Positions 43,166 to 54,727 of a stretch of DNA of 64,000 nt are shown piece after piece. Below the pieces are notes generated by a model, which was not told the origin of the DNA, did not search any database, and saw only the letters and a list, made by a program, of their open reading frames with translations. Position 1 is the first letter of the stretch; every line of letters begins with the position of its first letter. The position numbers were made by a program, and so were the translations under genes. This DNA comes from Cyanophora paradoxa (Eukaryota > Glaucocystophyceae > Cyanophorales > Cyanophoraceae), in NCBI GenBank assembly GCA_004431415.1, contig QPMI01000034.1, positions 30,753 to 94,752 on the forward strand. Direction: 5' to 3'.

Positions 43166-44279
43166 CAGGCTCGTCCATCCTTGCCCGAGCTCGAGCTGAT
43201 GTATGACTTCTCACGTAAAAGGTTATCTTTTCATTGATTGGCCGGGCTCGCGCATGCGCGGTTGTGGGCGGCGCCGGAACTTGAAAATGCACTAGTAGCT
43301 ATAGTACTGCACTCCCAAGCGGCCGGCAGCGACTTAGCGGGGCGACTCGGCGATGCGGGGCCGGAACATTGCGCGCGGCAACTGTCACACTTGCCAAGAT
43401 GTCACATGCACACTCCGGGTGCGCACTGCGCTCGCCGAGTCGGTCAGCGTCTTAAGCTTGCAATTGGCGCGCGCCGGCCCGGCGGCCGCGGCGCTCCGAG
43501 GCTCAGCGGCTTACTGCCGGCGCGCGACTTTAGCTGCTGGGCTTCCCCGAGGCTTTCGCCGCTTGCAGTCGCATGTTCATCTTCTTTAGAACGTACACGA
43601 GCCCGCAGGGCGCGCCCCGCTTCGAGCTGCACCCGCGGCACGCAGCGGAGCACGGGCAGGTGCCCTCGGGTTATCACGGCGTACCGCCGCGGCGGTCGCG
43701 CCGCGGGCCCTGTTAAGGCTTCCAGCCGGGGGTTAACCCGCACTAGCATCGGTGTTTTACTCAAGCGCACTAGGCCGGGCTCGCGCGCGCGAGGGGGAGC
43801 CCTGCGGCTCGAGCATGCGCGGCAGCACAAAGACGCAGTACTCCCCGCGACTTTCCGCTTTGGGATCAAGATGTACATAGTCTAAATATCTCATGAAAAC
43901 TCAACTATCATGTCTCGACGAACGTTCCGGACGATGAGCAGGGTTTCTCGATGATGTAGTAGATATGAAGATGAACTTAGAGAAGTCATGTCTAGTACTC
44001 TGGTCTAAAGACTCATGACACCGAGGATCGTCCGGAACGTTCGCGCTCGCGGCGAAAATCGGTGCACACACTCTTAAGACATTATTCTTTTAGATTGGTT
44101 CAATATTTTGTCGGCGTGACCGTCGAATGAGGGAAAGCGGCTAAGGCACGGCACCCAGGCACGGTACAGGCTCTGCTGGGGCCGGGGAAACGGCAAACGA
44201 AAGCCATTTGAGTGCTATACACGTTCTCCAAGGCAGCGGGTGCAAGAACAGGGCACAGGGCAGGTGGGGTAGGGCAGGG
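43166..44279. other. Spacer between the two GC-rich arrays
   Basis: No gene recognised. Contains the 17-bp inverted repeat at 43919-44043. Open frames at 43.2-43.9 kb lack splice signals and similarity. Confidence 0.4.
43919..44043. repeat. Perfect 17-bp inverted repeat
   Basis: CGAACGTTCCGGACGAT at 43919-43935 is the exact reverse complement of 44027-44043, separated by 91 bp of AT-richer sequence. It could fold as a long-loop hairpin or mark the ends of a small element. Confidence 0.8.
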
Positions 44280-45210
44280 ATGGGCTCCCGCCGCCCCTTC
44301 CCCCCCCGCCGCCCCCCGCCCACCGCCCCGGCCCCCGCCACGCCCGGCCGAGCAGCGCCGCCACCCACCGCGCCCCCGCCATGCCCGGCGAGCCGCGCCG
44401 CCGCCCGCCGCGCCCCGCCCCGCCCGGCGAGCCGCGTCGCCGCCCGCCGCGCCCACGTCCCGTGTGGCGAGCCGCGCCGCCGCCCGCCGCGCCCCCGCCA
44501 CGCCGGCGAGCCGCGCCCCGCCCGCCGCGCCCCCGCCACGCCGGCGAGCCGCGCCCCCGCCCGCCGCGCCGCGCGCGCCGCGCCCCGCCACGCCCGGCGA
44601 GCCGCGCCACCGCCGCCACGCCCCGCCACGCCCGGCGGGCCGCGCCGCCGCCGCCACGCCCCCGCCACGCCCGGCGGCCGCGCCGCCGCCCGCCGCGCCC
44701 CGCCCGCCCGGCGGCCGCGCCGCCGCCCGCCGCGCCCCGCCACGCCCAGCGAGCCGCGCCGGCCGCGCGCCGCGCCCCGCCACGCCCGGCGAGCCGCGCC
44801 CCGCCGCCGTGCTCCTGCTCCGTGCGGCGAGTCGCGCCGCCGCCCGCCCGCCCCGCCACGCCGGCGAGCCGCGCCGCCGCCCGCCGCGCCTCCGCCACGC
44901 CGGCGGCCGCGCCGCCGCCCGCCACGCCCCCGCCACGCCGGCGGCCGCGCCGCCGCCCGCCACGCCCCGCCACGCCGGCGAGCCGCGCCGCCGCCCGCCC
45001 CGCCCCGCCACGCCCGGCGGGCCGCGCCGCCGCCCGCCACGCCCCGCCACGCCCGGCGAGCCGCGCCGCCGCCCGCCGTGCTCCTGCTCCGTGCGGCGAG
45101 TCGCGCCGCTGCCCGCCGCGCTCCTGCTCCGCGCTGCGCCCGCCATGCTGCCATCTTAGGGTCCGGCGGTCCCGCCGCGTGCGGTGGCTGATGGGTGTTG
45201 TCCGATGGAT
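44280..45210 (+). repeat. GC-rich degenerate tandem array B
   Basis: About 900 bp of imperfect units of roughly 33-40 bp around CCACGCCCGGCGAGCCGCGC and CGCCCGCCGCGCC. The right flank (TGCTGCCATCTT, then GGCGGTCCCGCCGCGT and GGTGTTGTCCG) matches that of array A, so both are copies of one repeat family in the same orientation. Confidence 0.8.
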
Positions 45211-46892
45211 CCGGTCCGCCGCCGCCGCGCTTCCGCGCCGCCGCCGCCCGGCGAGCAGCGACGCATCTGCGTGCACGTGACCGAAGGCCCGGGGCCCGCG
45301 CATGAGCAGCATGTGTAGTTTGCTCTCGCTCTCTATAGCCATGTCTATCTCTCTCTCGCCGGCGCCGCGCTTTGGCCATGGTACCGGTGGCCTCCGCGGC
45401 TGAGGCTCCGCCAGTGCTGCAGCTGGCGGCGTTCTCTGCGCTAGTCGGGTTCCGCATACTGAGCGTATGCTCGCTGGCAGCTGGCGGCGCGGGCCGAGTT
45501 GCACCGCGCCATCGATCCTGCGGCCGTGCGCGTTCTCACGGCGCTAGCGCGAAGTCCCACCAATGCTCCGATTTACACCCCGGTGGGAGTATTGCAAAGC
45601 TGGGTACGGCATCTACAGGCCTGGGCCGCGGATTGGTGGATTTCGCGATCGAAAAAAATAGCGACGACCGCGGCCTCGGCCCGCCGGCGTTCAAAAAAAA
45701 GGGCGTCGCGATCGATGCATCAGATCAACGAGCCATGCATCACGGAAGTAGTGCGCAACGAGCGCTTTCGAATGAGCCTAACCTCGCAAAAATCCTATGT
45801 GGGGATCTGGAAATTCATGTGGCGACAATTCCCAGCAAGTTTGCAACGAAATTAACTTTTTAGTAAAAAAACGATGGGGGTACAGAGCTTTTTTGAAAAA
45901 CAAACTATTGGTGCCGGTTCAGAAAACCTTTAATCGAACCGAGTCATATGTAAGTGTTGCCACTGTAGTTTAGCTTGCATTCAGGCCTTCGAGCCACTCT
46001 GTAGTATAGTGCTAGTGCGTGGGCTGAGGCTGTAGCACTTCTCAATAGCTCATAGACTTGCCGGTACCTCCGCAGTGCCTAGGACTCCTCCGGCGTTGCC
46101 GGTTCGTAGACAGATTCTGTACCCCCCCCCACGTTGTTCGATACCCCCTCAGTCCTGTAAGAAGCCCAGCTGCGACCCGTTCGTGCTACGCCTGCGCGCC
46201 TGCCGCCTAGGCATGGGGCTGGGATCACATTGGGACACTAACTAAGCCTATTTGACCCTCGCCGGGACGATCGCTGGCCTGACGGCGGTTCGACAACGAC
46301 CCGCCGCCACCCGGCGTGAACCCGCGGGAGGAGAGTGCGTCACCCTCGACGGACGTGCTAGACTACACGACCGCGTGCCCGCTGGACGCGCCGACCGGCC
46401 GGAGCACGACCTAACTGACGGAGCTGACTTCCTTGTCCTTCGCCAAACTTGTCGCGCGGCGTGCCTTGCTCTACGCAGGACACGTGCGGGAACGAACACT
46501 CGCTGCAGGCAGTGACCCGTGTCTTGCGGCTCGCTGCCCAGTGCAGGAGAGAGTGAGGCGAAATCACTCGACCTTTACGTGTAGCGACCCGTGACTTGCG
46601 GCTCGTTACGCCTAAAGGGCAACGTGTATCGGTGCGCGATCTGCACTGCACGTTGCTGTCGCTGTCGTGTCGTACTCTCGTCGCGATCGTCGTGCTCGTG
46701 CACGCGCGCTGAGAGCTCCGCAGCTGTTGACAATACTGTCAGCAGCTCGGCCAACGACACGCAGTGACTGCTCGACTGCCTCGCCTCGTAGTCGGCCACA
46801 CGGCGGCCGCGATCGCGACGCAGTACGTTACGGACACACCGGCATACGCCGCGTACGTGACACGCAGGACGTAAACGAGCAACCTGTACGGA
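45211..46892. other. Gene-poor region left of the retroelement
   Basis: No gene recognised. A short palindrome, GCATACTGAGCGTATGC, lies near 45.46 kb. Near 46.51 and 46.58 kb the string ACCCGTG-CTTGCGGCTCG (one variable base) occurs twice. This stretch may contain the left LTR, but no LTR boundaries or primer-binding site could be defined. Confidence 0.35.
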
Positions 46893-47605
46893 TCGCACCC
46901 GCTCACGTAGCGGCTGAAATCTGTACGTCGATCTTCAGAGCACCCGCTCAGAAGGTCACCGTCAACCCCTCGTCAACTTGTACGGATCGCACCCGCTCAC
47001 GTAGCGGCTGAGATCTGTGCGTCGTCGATCTTCAGAGCACCTCAGCTCAGAAGATCATCCACCCCGTCATCTATTTTTACAGATCACACCCGCTCACGTA
47101 GCGGCTGAGATCTGTGCGTCGTCGTCATTATTTTACATCTATTTTACGAACACCCTCACGTAGCGGCTGAGATCTGTGCGTCGTCGATCTTCAGAGCACC
47201 TCAGCTCAGAAGATCATCCACCCCGTCATCTATTTTTACAGATCACACCCGCTCACGTAGCGGCTGAGATCTGTGCGTCGTCGATCTTCAGAGCACCTCA
47301 GCTCAGAAGATCATCCACCCCGTCATCTATTTTTACAGATCACACCCGCTCACGTAGCGGCTGAGATCTGTGCGTCGTCGATCTTCAGAGCACCTCAGCT
47401 CAGAAGATCATCCACCCCGTCATCTATTTTTACAGATCACACCCGCTCACGTAGCGGCTGAGATCTGTGCGTCGTCGATCTTCAGAGCACCCAGCTCAGA
47501 AGATCATCCTCGACTTCGTCGCCGGTCTACGGAGCACCTCAGCTCTCAGGACCATCACCACCGTACATCTTACTTCAGATCACACCCGCTCACGCAGCGG
47601 CTGCG
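46893..47605 (+). repeat. 97-bp tandem repeat at the element's left end
   Basis: The core GCTCACGTAGCGGCTGAGAT recurs about eight times. Three adjacent copies (47153-47443) are essentially identical with a 97-bp period. Outer copies are diverged or truncated. Because 97 is not a multiple of 3, successive copies are open in different frames. It ends about 50 bp before the first ATG of the Gag-like ORF and may be leader sequence. Confidence 0.85.
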
Positions 47606-47655
47606 CTCCGTTCACCGACGGTCTTCGAAATCACTCAGAGACCATCAACGTCAAC

Positions 47656-50600
47656 ATGAACCGCGACGAGCACGGCGGCTCCCGCATCCGGAACCCGGCG
47701 CGACGCACGCGTACGGCGACTCGGCTGAGATTGCGGCGACCAACCGTGCGGAGTCCTCGCAGCTACGCGGCGGAGTCGACGCAGAGCCCCCGACGCGCGT
47801 GAAGATTGCGGAGGGGCTCATCGCCACCAGCCCCGGCCAGCCCCTCAAACCTGAGGGCGTCATTACTCATATCAACGACGGCCGTGCCATTGCTGCATCG
47901 GACCCCAAGAAGTACTCGACTGAGAACGACGGCTCCCAGAAGAGCCTCGCCCTCCTTCTTGTTCTACTGCAAGCCCTGTCGGCAGGCCTCAGATCCATCG
48001 TATCGACCCTCGTGCAAGGCACCGCTGTCAAGGTCAACGCCAGGGAGGCGGCCGATGAGAGATGCCAGGAGCTCGGCAAGCGCATCCTGGCCATGAGCAA
48101 GACGGAGAGGCAGAGTTTCAATGGGCAGCGGTTGCGGGAACGCCTCAAGAAGGCCAACGCCGAACGTGAGAGCGCTGAAGCCGCACTCGATCATCCCGGC
48201 ACGATCAAGGGCCTCCCCTCCTACATGCGATTCCTCATCAGCAAGATTAGCCCCGAGGAGAGTGAGGCCTTGGACACGCGCCTCAAGTCACCTTACGACG
48301 GCAGTCCTTTACCCGACGCGCTGAAGGCCGTACACGATTTACTCCCATCCTCGACCCTCCTTCCAGACGGACAGAAGATGAAGCCCATCGACATCGTGAA
48401 GACGCTGGAGAGCCAGATCAACCGACGCGCTGGGCACAGTGGGGGATCTTACACCAACATGAACACTCAGGAGGGTCACAACCGGTACCGTAACTTCCTG
48501 AACGCCCGCGACAAGATACCTGAATTGAAGCGGATCGCCCTCGAACACGAACCCGAGGACGACGCTTCAGCAGACTTCAGGGAAATGAAGCTTGCTTCTT
48601 TCATGACCGACGCCTTCGCCGCCATACCACCTGGCCTCTTCGTCGAGGTCCGCTCGGCATCGACCGGGGAGGCTAAGTCTTCCAAGAAGATCTCTCGAGT
48701 CGAGCGGGAACAGCGACGGGAACAACGACGGGAGCAACGTGCACGACGGCAATCGCGGAGCTCAGACGACTCTGACGGCTCTGACTCCAGCTCGGGACAT
48801 TCGAAGCGCAGGAAGAGTTCAAGCCGGGCACCCCTCGGGGCGTCCGCGGTTTACGCTCATCCAAGCTCCGGACAACCGAACCCGAACTCGGCATACACGG
48901 CAGCTATACCTGCACCGGCCAACGACAAGAAGCAGACGGGGAAACCCAATTACAATTACCCGCGCGTTGAGAAAATTACTGCAATTAAACAACGGGAAGG
49001 TTACAACCGAGCAGAGAAGCCTAAACACCGCGGTACCAACCACGACTTCTACTGCTGGCGGTGCCCTGACAATTTACCGCCGGCCGAACGCCACCATTAC
49101 GCTGACGATTACCTGGAATGCCCACGGCATGACTACCGGTATAAGCTACTGGAGATGATCCAGAGCGGCGACAACAACCCAATTGTACGAATGGCGGCAG
49201 AAATCTGCAAGATTCCCACTGGCTCAAACGGACAGACGGCGCCGACGCAGCCCACGCAAATTGCAGCGGCTAACCCGACGTCGAACCTCCAATGCTTTAA
49301 CTGTCAAGGTTACGGACATCGCCAATCGGAATGCACTCAACCCAAGAAGTGCCGACTTTGTAACTCAACTGAACACCTCCAAGCAAACTGCCCCCAGAAC
49401 GGCAACCGCGACGGCGGTGGCGGCGCAGGAGGCGGTAATAAGGACACCTACCCCTGGAGTCGTGGTGACCGTGGTGGCCGCGGTGGACGAGGTGGCGGAC
49501 GAGGCGGCGGACGAGGCGGCGGTCGCGGCGGCGGTGGAGCACCTTCATCGCGCCCCCCCCTCGGCATCACTGCCAATGACAATCCTACAACGACGACGGA
49601 CGCACCAAAGACCCCGGCCACGACGCCGGCGCCTACGTGCCCGTCTGACACCACTACGCCCCTCACAACAGGTGTACCACAGACCCCGGCCACGACGCCG
49701 GCGCCCGTGGGCCCACCTGGAACTACGGCTTCATTACACACGCCGACAGTGCCAACCACTGCAACGCAGGCCCCGGCCACGATGCCGGCGCCGACGAACC
49801 CAGTGGAGACACCAGTCTTGCAAACTGTGCCGGTACACGTCGCACAGCCAGCTCCAATGGAAGAAGTGCCAGCCCCGACCACGACGTCGGCGCCAGCACC
49901 CACCTCCATGCCTACGGAACAGCAAATCGCAGAACTGGTGCAAGAAGCTAGAACGCGGGCTACCAAACCACCCTTCCAGCCCAGACCTGTTAACGTAACA
50001 CAAGCTCTATATGACTTGCAGCGAGAAGAAGTACGAGTGTCGGCAGTGACATCGACTGTCCTCGACAAGGTCAACAGAGCACTGGCTAAAATGGCCAACC
50101 TCGGAGCGCGAGCTGCCACCCCAAACCGCCCCAAGAGCAACAAGTATACAACCAAATTTGGCTTCATTCGGGAACGTATCTCTGCAATTACACAAGCCGC
50201 GGCAATCCCAGTACGGCGGATCGAAGTCGACAAGAACGCGACAAAGACCCGTTGGAATACGGACACGTGCGCTGAACACCTTCAAGGGCCTCTGGTAAAG
50301 ACGCTGCAGGACGTTACGGCGCGGGCCGCCAACCTCGATCTCGAGATCGCGGCAACGAAGGCGGCACTTACCAGCAAAGGGGGCAAGACCACAAACGTCT
50401 CGACGGCAAAGGCTCATGATGGCCAGCCACCCGTTGCCTCGACGGCGCAGAAGCCGGTAGTGGAGCACGCAACACCGGTCATCTCGCCTACGGTGAACCA
50501 GATCGTGGAGCCGGCCGAATCTACTGCTGAGTACGTAGGGCCGCTCACGACGTACCTACGAGAAGTACTGGGCTACATGCACAGACGACGCCTCGCAAAC

Positions 50601-52217
50601 CCCGTCTACTTTCGCGAAGTGCCCGGAAGTGCATGGTTCACACATGGCTTCCCTGGCTGCGACTTCCGACAGGCGTTCATCGACGCTGTCCTCTATTGCC
50701 CCCAACTGAAGCACATTACCATACTCTTCGGACACAAGGGTGCGGGACTGTGTGCGACAGCAGCGGGTGCAAGAGAGCAGGCACTGCAGAACGGCAGTAC
50801 CGACGTCGACGACGTAACGATGCTTCATCGGTACCCTATCCCTCACGAACATGTACGGCCCATCTTTCACCACGCTCTCGACTACAACGTCACCAAATTA
50901 GCTGCACCTCAACGCCAACACCGCCCGTTAGCGGAGACGGCTGGGGAGAGCGACCTTTCCACATTCCCAGACGTGATTCAGTACGAGCCTCACGGTGACT
51001 TTGGCGGCGAAACAACTTTCATTCACGAGTGTTGTGACCGGTGCACGCCGATAACAATCCAGCAGTCGGCAGCCGGAGCACTGGAGCCGCGCGAGATTCA
51101 CGGTCAGAGTCGGCAGCCTTCGAACGGACCGGCGGACCGTGCACTCCACTTGCATCTCACGACGCTTGTGGATTCACTTCGCAGCTTGGGCCAGGCCCAC
51201 CCAGCCAACGCGGTTGCGGGCCGACCTCAGTACATCACACTACTTAAACGCACGGCAGTGCAAGCATTCTGGAACGGCAACCCAGTTGCGGGAACTGACA
51301 TGGATCGACCTTGCGTACCGGACGCGCGACCCCTCAGTGGTGACCATGATCACGAACACTGGGATACGTTAGCTGAATATCCAGTCCAGCAACCCCCAGA
51401 CTTGACAGATCGACTTAATTTGACAACAGCTATCCGGGCTACAATCCTCAGGCGCACAACCTCCGCTGACCTCATACTGCTCAATGAGTGGGCGAAGCGG
51501 ACGGCCAATGCAATCAACACTGGTGCATGGCAGCAGGCCGTGAATTGGACACGGCGGGACCGACCATCCGACAACTACAACTTGGAACGGACACTTGCCC
51601 CGGCCACGGCCGGCGCAGTACCAGTTCCTACGACACGAGATATTACACCCGCCCCGGCCACGGCCGGCGCGCTCACCGTCCCTACTGCGCGAGACTCAGT
51701 ACCTGCCCCGACCACGGCCGGCGCAGTACATGTCCCGCCTCCACCACACTCGACACCCACACCAGCAATAGCTGACGGGGTAGCCCAGCCTCCTCCGACA
51801 TCACTTGAAATGCCATTGGACCGCGGTACCCAATGGACTTCAGAACAAGTATCACTGATACGAGGATGGGCCGAATCAGTACATAATCGCACACGGCGAG
51901 AAAACGTTGATCTTTGGGAACTCTACAACTGCAGCCCAACGGCGGCACTCACATGGATCGTCACCATGATGCCCCCCACGACGTACCCCACGATAGCTCA
52001 AGCAGTTCTTGACGCTTATCTGGAAACGTACCCACGGAACTCGCTCGTGCCAGAGCCGACGAACTCCTCTGTCAAATGGATGCTCGCAACTCGGAACCGG
52101 AGTCGCAACGCGAAACCTTCCATGAGCTACATGCGAAGCCAAGCTAAATGCCTGACCACGGACGCTGTCAGCATCCTGCGGCAGCGATTCCGGGCCGGAA
52201 GCAATGCGTCTTTGTGA
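47656..52217 (+). CDS. Gag-like protein with CCHC zinc knuckles and RGG tract
   Basis: An ATG at 47656 (MNRDEHGGSRIRNPA) is in a different frame from the main ORF, so an indel near 47.7 kb is likely. The main frame then runs to 52217. Residues resembling a Gag capsid (helical, with ILAMSKTERQSFNGQRLRER) are followed by a Ser/Arg-rich region. A Cys/His cluster, YCWRCPDNLPPAERHHYADD...ECPRH, precedes two CCHC knuckles, CFNCQGYGHRQSEC and CRLCNSTEHLQANC. An RGG-rich stretch and Thr/Pro/Ala repeats follow. The C-terminal 700 residues (for example GFPGCDFRQAFIDAVLYCPQ) match no family I know. Gag packages the element RNA; the knuckles bind nucleic acid. Confidence 0.7.
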
Positions 52218-54251
52218 GCCCTGGCGCCCAGCAAATCTACATCCGCTGCGAGGCGGTTGGCTTTCCCGGACCATGCCCGGCAACGCCAGTCGCCCGAACG
52301 GCGCCATCACAAGGGCACGCAGCCACATGTCACCACCACTGCCAACAGCTGAACATGTTATTTTACCGACGGCACCTTTACAACCCCGACGGACAGTTCA
52401 CCAGCACTCGCGTCGAGATGACTATGAACTGTGGGACGTGTGGCAAGTACCCACTCGTGTCTTATTGCAACTACCCAGACGCCGAGGTGACAGGCTTGTA
52501 CCCCATCCGACGCCTGTGGGCCCGGACGGCCCCTTGGACCGGAGAGTAACAACTCGAGCCGAGGAGACGTTCAATGCAATCATCATGGAAGCGCTCGCTT
52601 GGTGGCCCGAGAGCCAGCTCGCCTGCAAGCATGGCTATGCCAATGTTTACGACCGCTTCATCAACCTTAACATGGAGCCGTTCGACGTACGTGCGTACAG
52701 AGTCCACGCCAACACAGAATGGTCCAGCACGCGACCCAACCAGCGGTTCAACTACGGGACCCTACGCACGGCAACTCGAACTCCAACCAGGACCGGGGAC
52801 ACGCGCAGCGCACCCCCGACACCGGCTCACGGCCCATTGGTCAGCCTCACGACGCAACCACAGCAGCACTGGCCTGAGGAAGCTCGCAATCCCCCGCGGC
52901 TGTTGAAGCCAACGACGGTCATCTCGTACCAGTCTCACGAGGCCGGAGTGGTAGACAGCCGTGGCTGCACCATACCTTACTTCGGCATCGGCGAGCACGG
53001 ATCCGCCTACGAGTATTTCAATCCAATCCGAGTCACAGCCATCTTGCGCCGAATTTACGACCCGGACGAGCAGCGGAAGTATAAGGAAGCCATGAAGATC
53101 ATCCCTGAGTCATATGACTTCATTGCAGCCCAGCTGGAGACCAGTACAACCTGGCCCCCCTCATGGACATACCCGACTGACGACGACAAGCGTAACTTTA
53201 TCGATCTTATGTACGAGCGGGAACGACGCCCGAGCCGAGCGCCTCAACGACCAGCTGGAACCAAACCCCGAACGGCGCCTGGATCCGTGGATCTGACGGC
53301 GAGCGTGAACACGGCGTATGACGCCGATTACGCCTTGGGTGAGGGCAAAGGTCCTTACATGGCGGCGGCGCTTACTGGTTACGCTCGAGCACGGGGACGC
53401 GAAGCGAACAGGACCGCCTCGAGCGCTACGCGGAAATACAAGCCACGACAAGTCCGGGTACAGACCATCGCGAACAAGATGGAAGATACACCACCGACGT
53501 CGTCATCTGAGACCCGGAACGGACACCTTCACCCCCGTTCAGGGCGACCTCGGCCGACCCCCAAGCCCCAACTCTGGACGATCCCGGGAGTGGTGTCCTC
53601 AGCCCCAGCGACAGCGTGGCCCTTGGTTATGGCACTACGAATCCCTCCAGTCTCATTACCGTCGCCCCGGCCACGGCCGGCGCGCCGCAAACTGAGACGA
53701 ATGCTACCAACGTAACAATCAACCCGAGCCCTGCATCTCCGACCCTTACGACGCCCCTGGAAGCCGCCCCGGCCACGGCTGGCGTGGCTCAACCCGGCGT
53801 TATAGCTTCAGAGCAAGCGACTCCGGACATGACCATAACTGTCAGGGAGCAGACTTTGACACTGCCAACTGACAACGAATCGACCACGACCCCCGCAACT
53901 ACCGCCCCGGCCACGGCCGGCGAGCCCTACGGCAAGGCCGGATGACCTCATCGTTGAGTCCGAAAGCCCTCCAGGGCCCGACTGGATTGAATGCCCAGGG
54001 GATTGCCGTCCCCGACTGTGGGCTCGCCCACACTCGCGCGCGTGGATATATGCACGTGAATACTGGCGATCCTGGAACGAGGAGGAGCCAACGGCAGAGG
54101 AAGATGGCTCGGGACCAATTCACATTTCCCGGATCGGACTTACCCTACTGTCACTGAGGATCCCCAGCGTTACATCCAAGTCGGCGACATTCCCGTCCCG
54201 ATTCCGGAACCTGAACCGCCACTCCCAGTCCCGCCGGAGACCGGCGCAATC
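52218..54251 (+). pseudogene. Frameshifted middle ORF segments of the retroelement
   Basis: Continuing protein-like sequence switches frame several times. First FVSPGAQQIYIRCEAVGFPG and a Cys cluster, MTMNCGTCGKYPLVSYCNYP; then from about 52550 TTRAEETFNAIIMEALAWWP and FNPIRVTAILRRIYDPDEQR to about 53500. Another frame from 53616 carries repeats of APATAGA. No family is recognised. Confidence 0.5.
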
Positions 54252-54701
54252 GTGAGAACCACACACTTGGGCGAGGTCACTGCTGCAGTTTCACAGCGCC
54301 TCGGAGACTGTGGGGTCATACCAAGCACAATGCCCGGCTACGCAGAGGCAGCGGCTGCGGTCGACAATCCCAACCTGTTTGCAACCTATCGCAAGTACAC
54401 GCCATGGAATGCAAGTACGGACCCGTCCAAGACCGGCCTCTACCTCACAAACATTTCCACGCTGCCTGACGGACTCACGGAGCTGAACCCGGCTAACCGG
54501 CACGTCCTCGACAGACTCGTCACGTACGTCGATGTCGAGGAGCAATCAGCGATTTTGCTCAAACATACCGCCCATCTCCGCGCTGTCGCTTATGCGATCA
54601 TGAGAATTGCGGGCACAGCCGACACTACGGATAGCTTGGAAGAGACGCTGCGTCACGCATCTGTCCTCGAGCTGCTGGCCTTGATGCACAACAAGCAATA
54701 A
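54252..54701 (+). pseudogene. Retroelement ORF segment, function unknown
   Basis: Open frame of about 150 residues containing LGEVTAAVSQRLGDCGVIPS and VLDRLVTYVDVEEQSAILLK. It appears to be one piece of the same long coding region, bounded by frameshifts on both sides. Confidence 0.4.
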
Positions 54702-54727
54702 CCCTGACGACTTCACGGCAAGGAATA

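Noticed and set aside
42790-45200. Long open reading frames on both strands in the GC-rich arrays
   Set aside because: They are Arg/Ala/Pro/Gly repeats open in several frames at once, an effect of extreme GC content and tandem repetition.
46240-46892. Left LTR and primer-binding site of the retroelement
   Set aside because: The region is a plausible place, but the right LTR is outside the window and no clear TG…CA ends or tRNA-complementary site could be identified.
47173-47461. Three identical 62-residue ORFs
   Set aside because: They are the same stretch of a 97-bp tandem repeat read in successive frames and start with GTG, not ATG.
46893-47605. CRISPR-like repeat array
   Set aside because: The units are contiguous 97-bp copies without unique spacers, in a eukaryotic genome.
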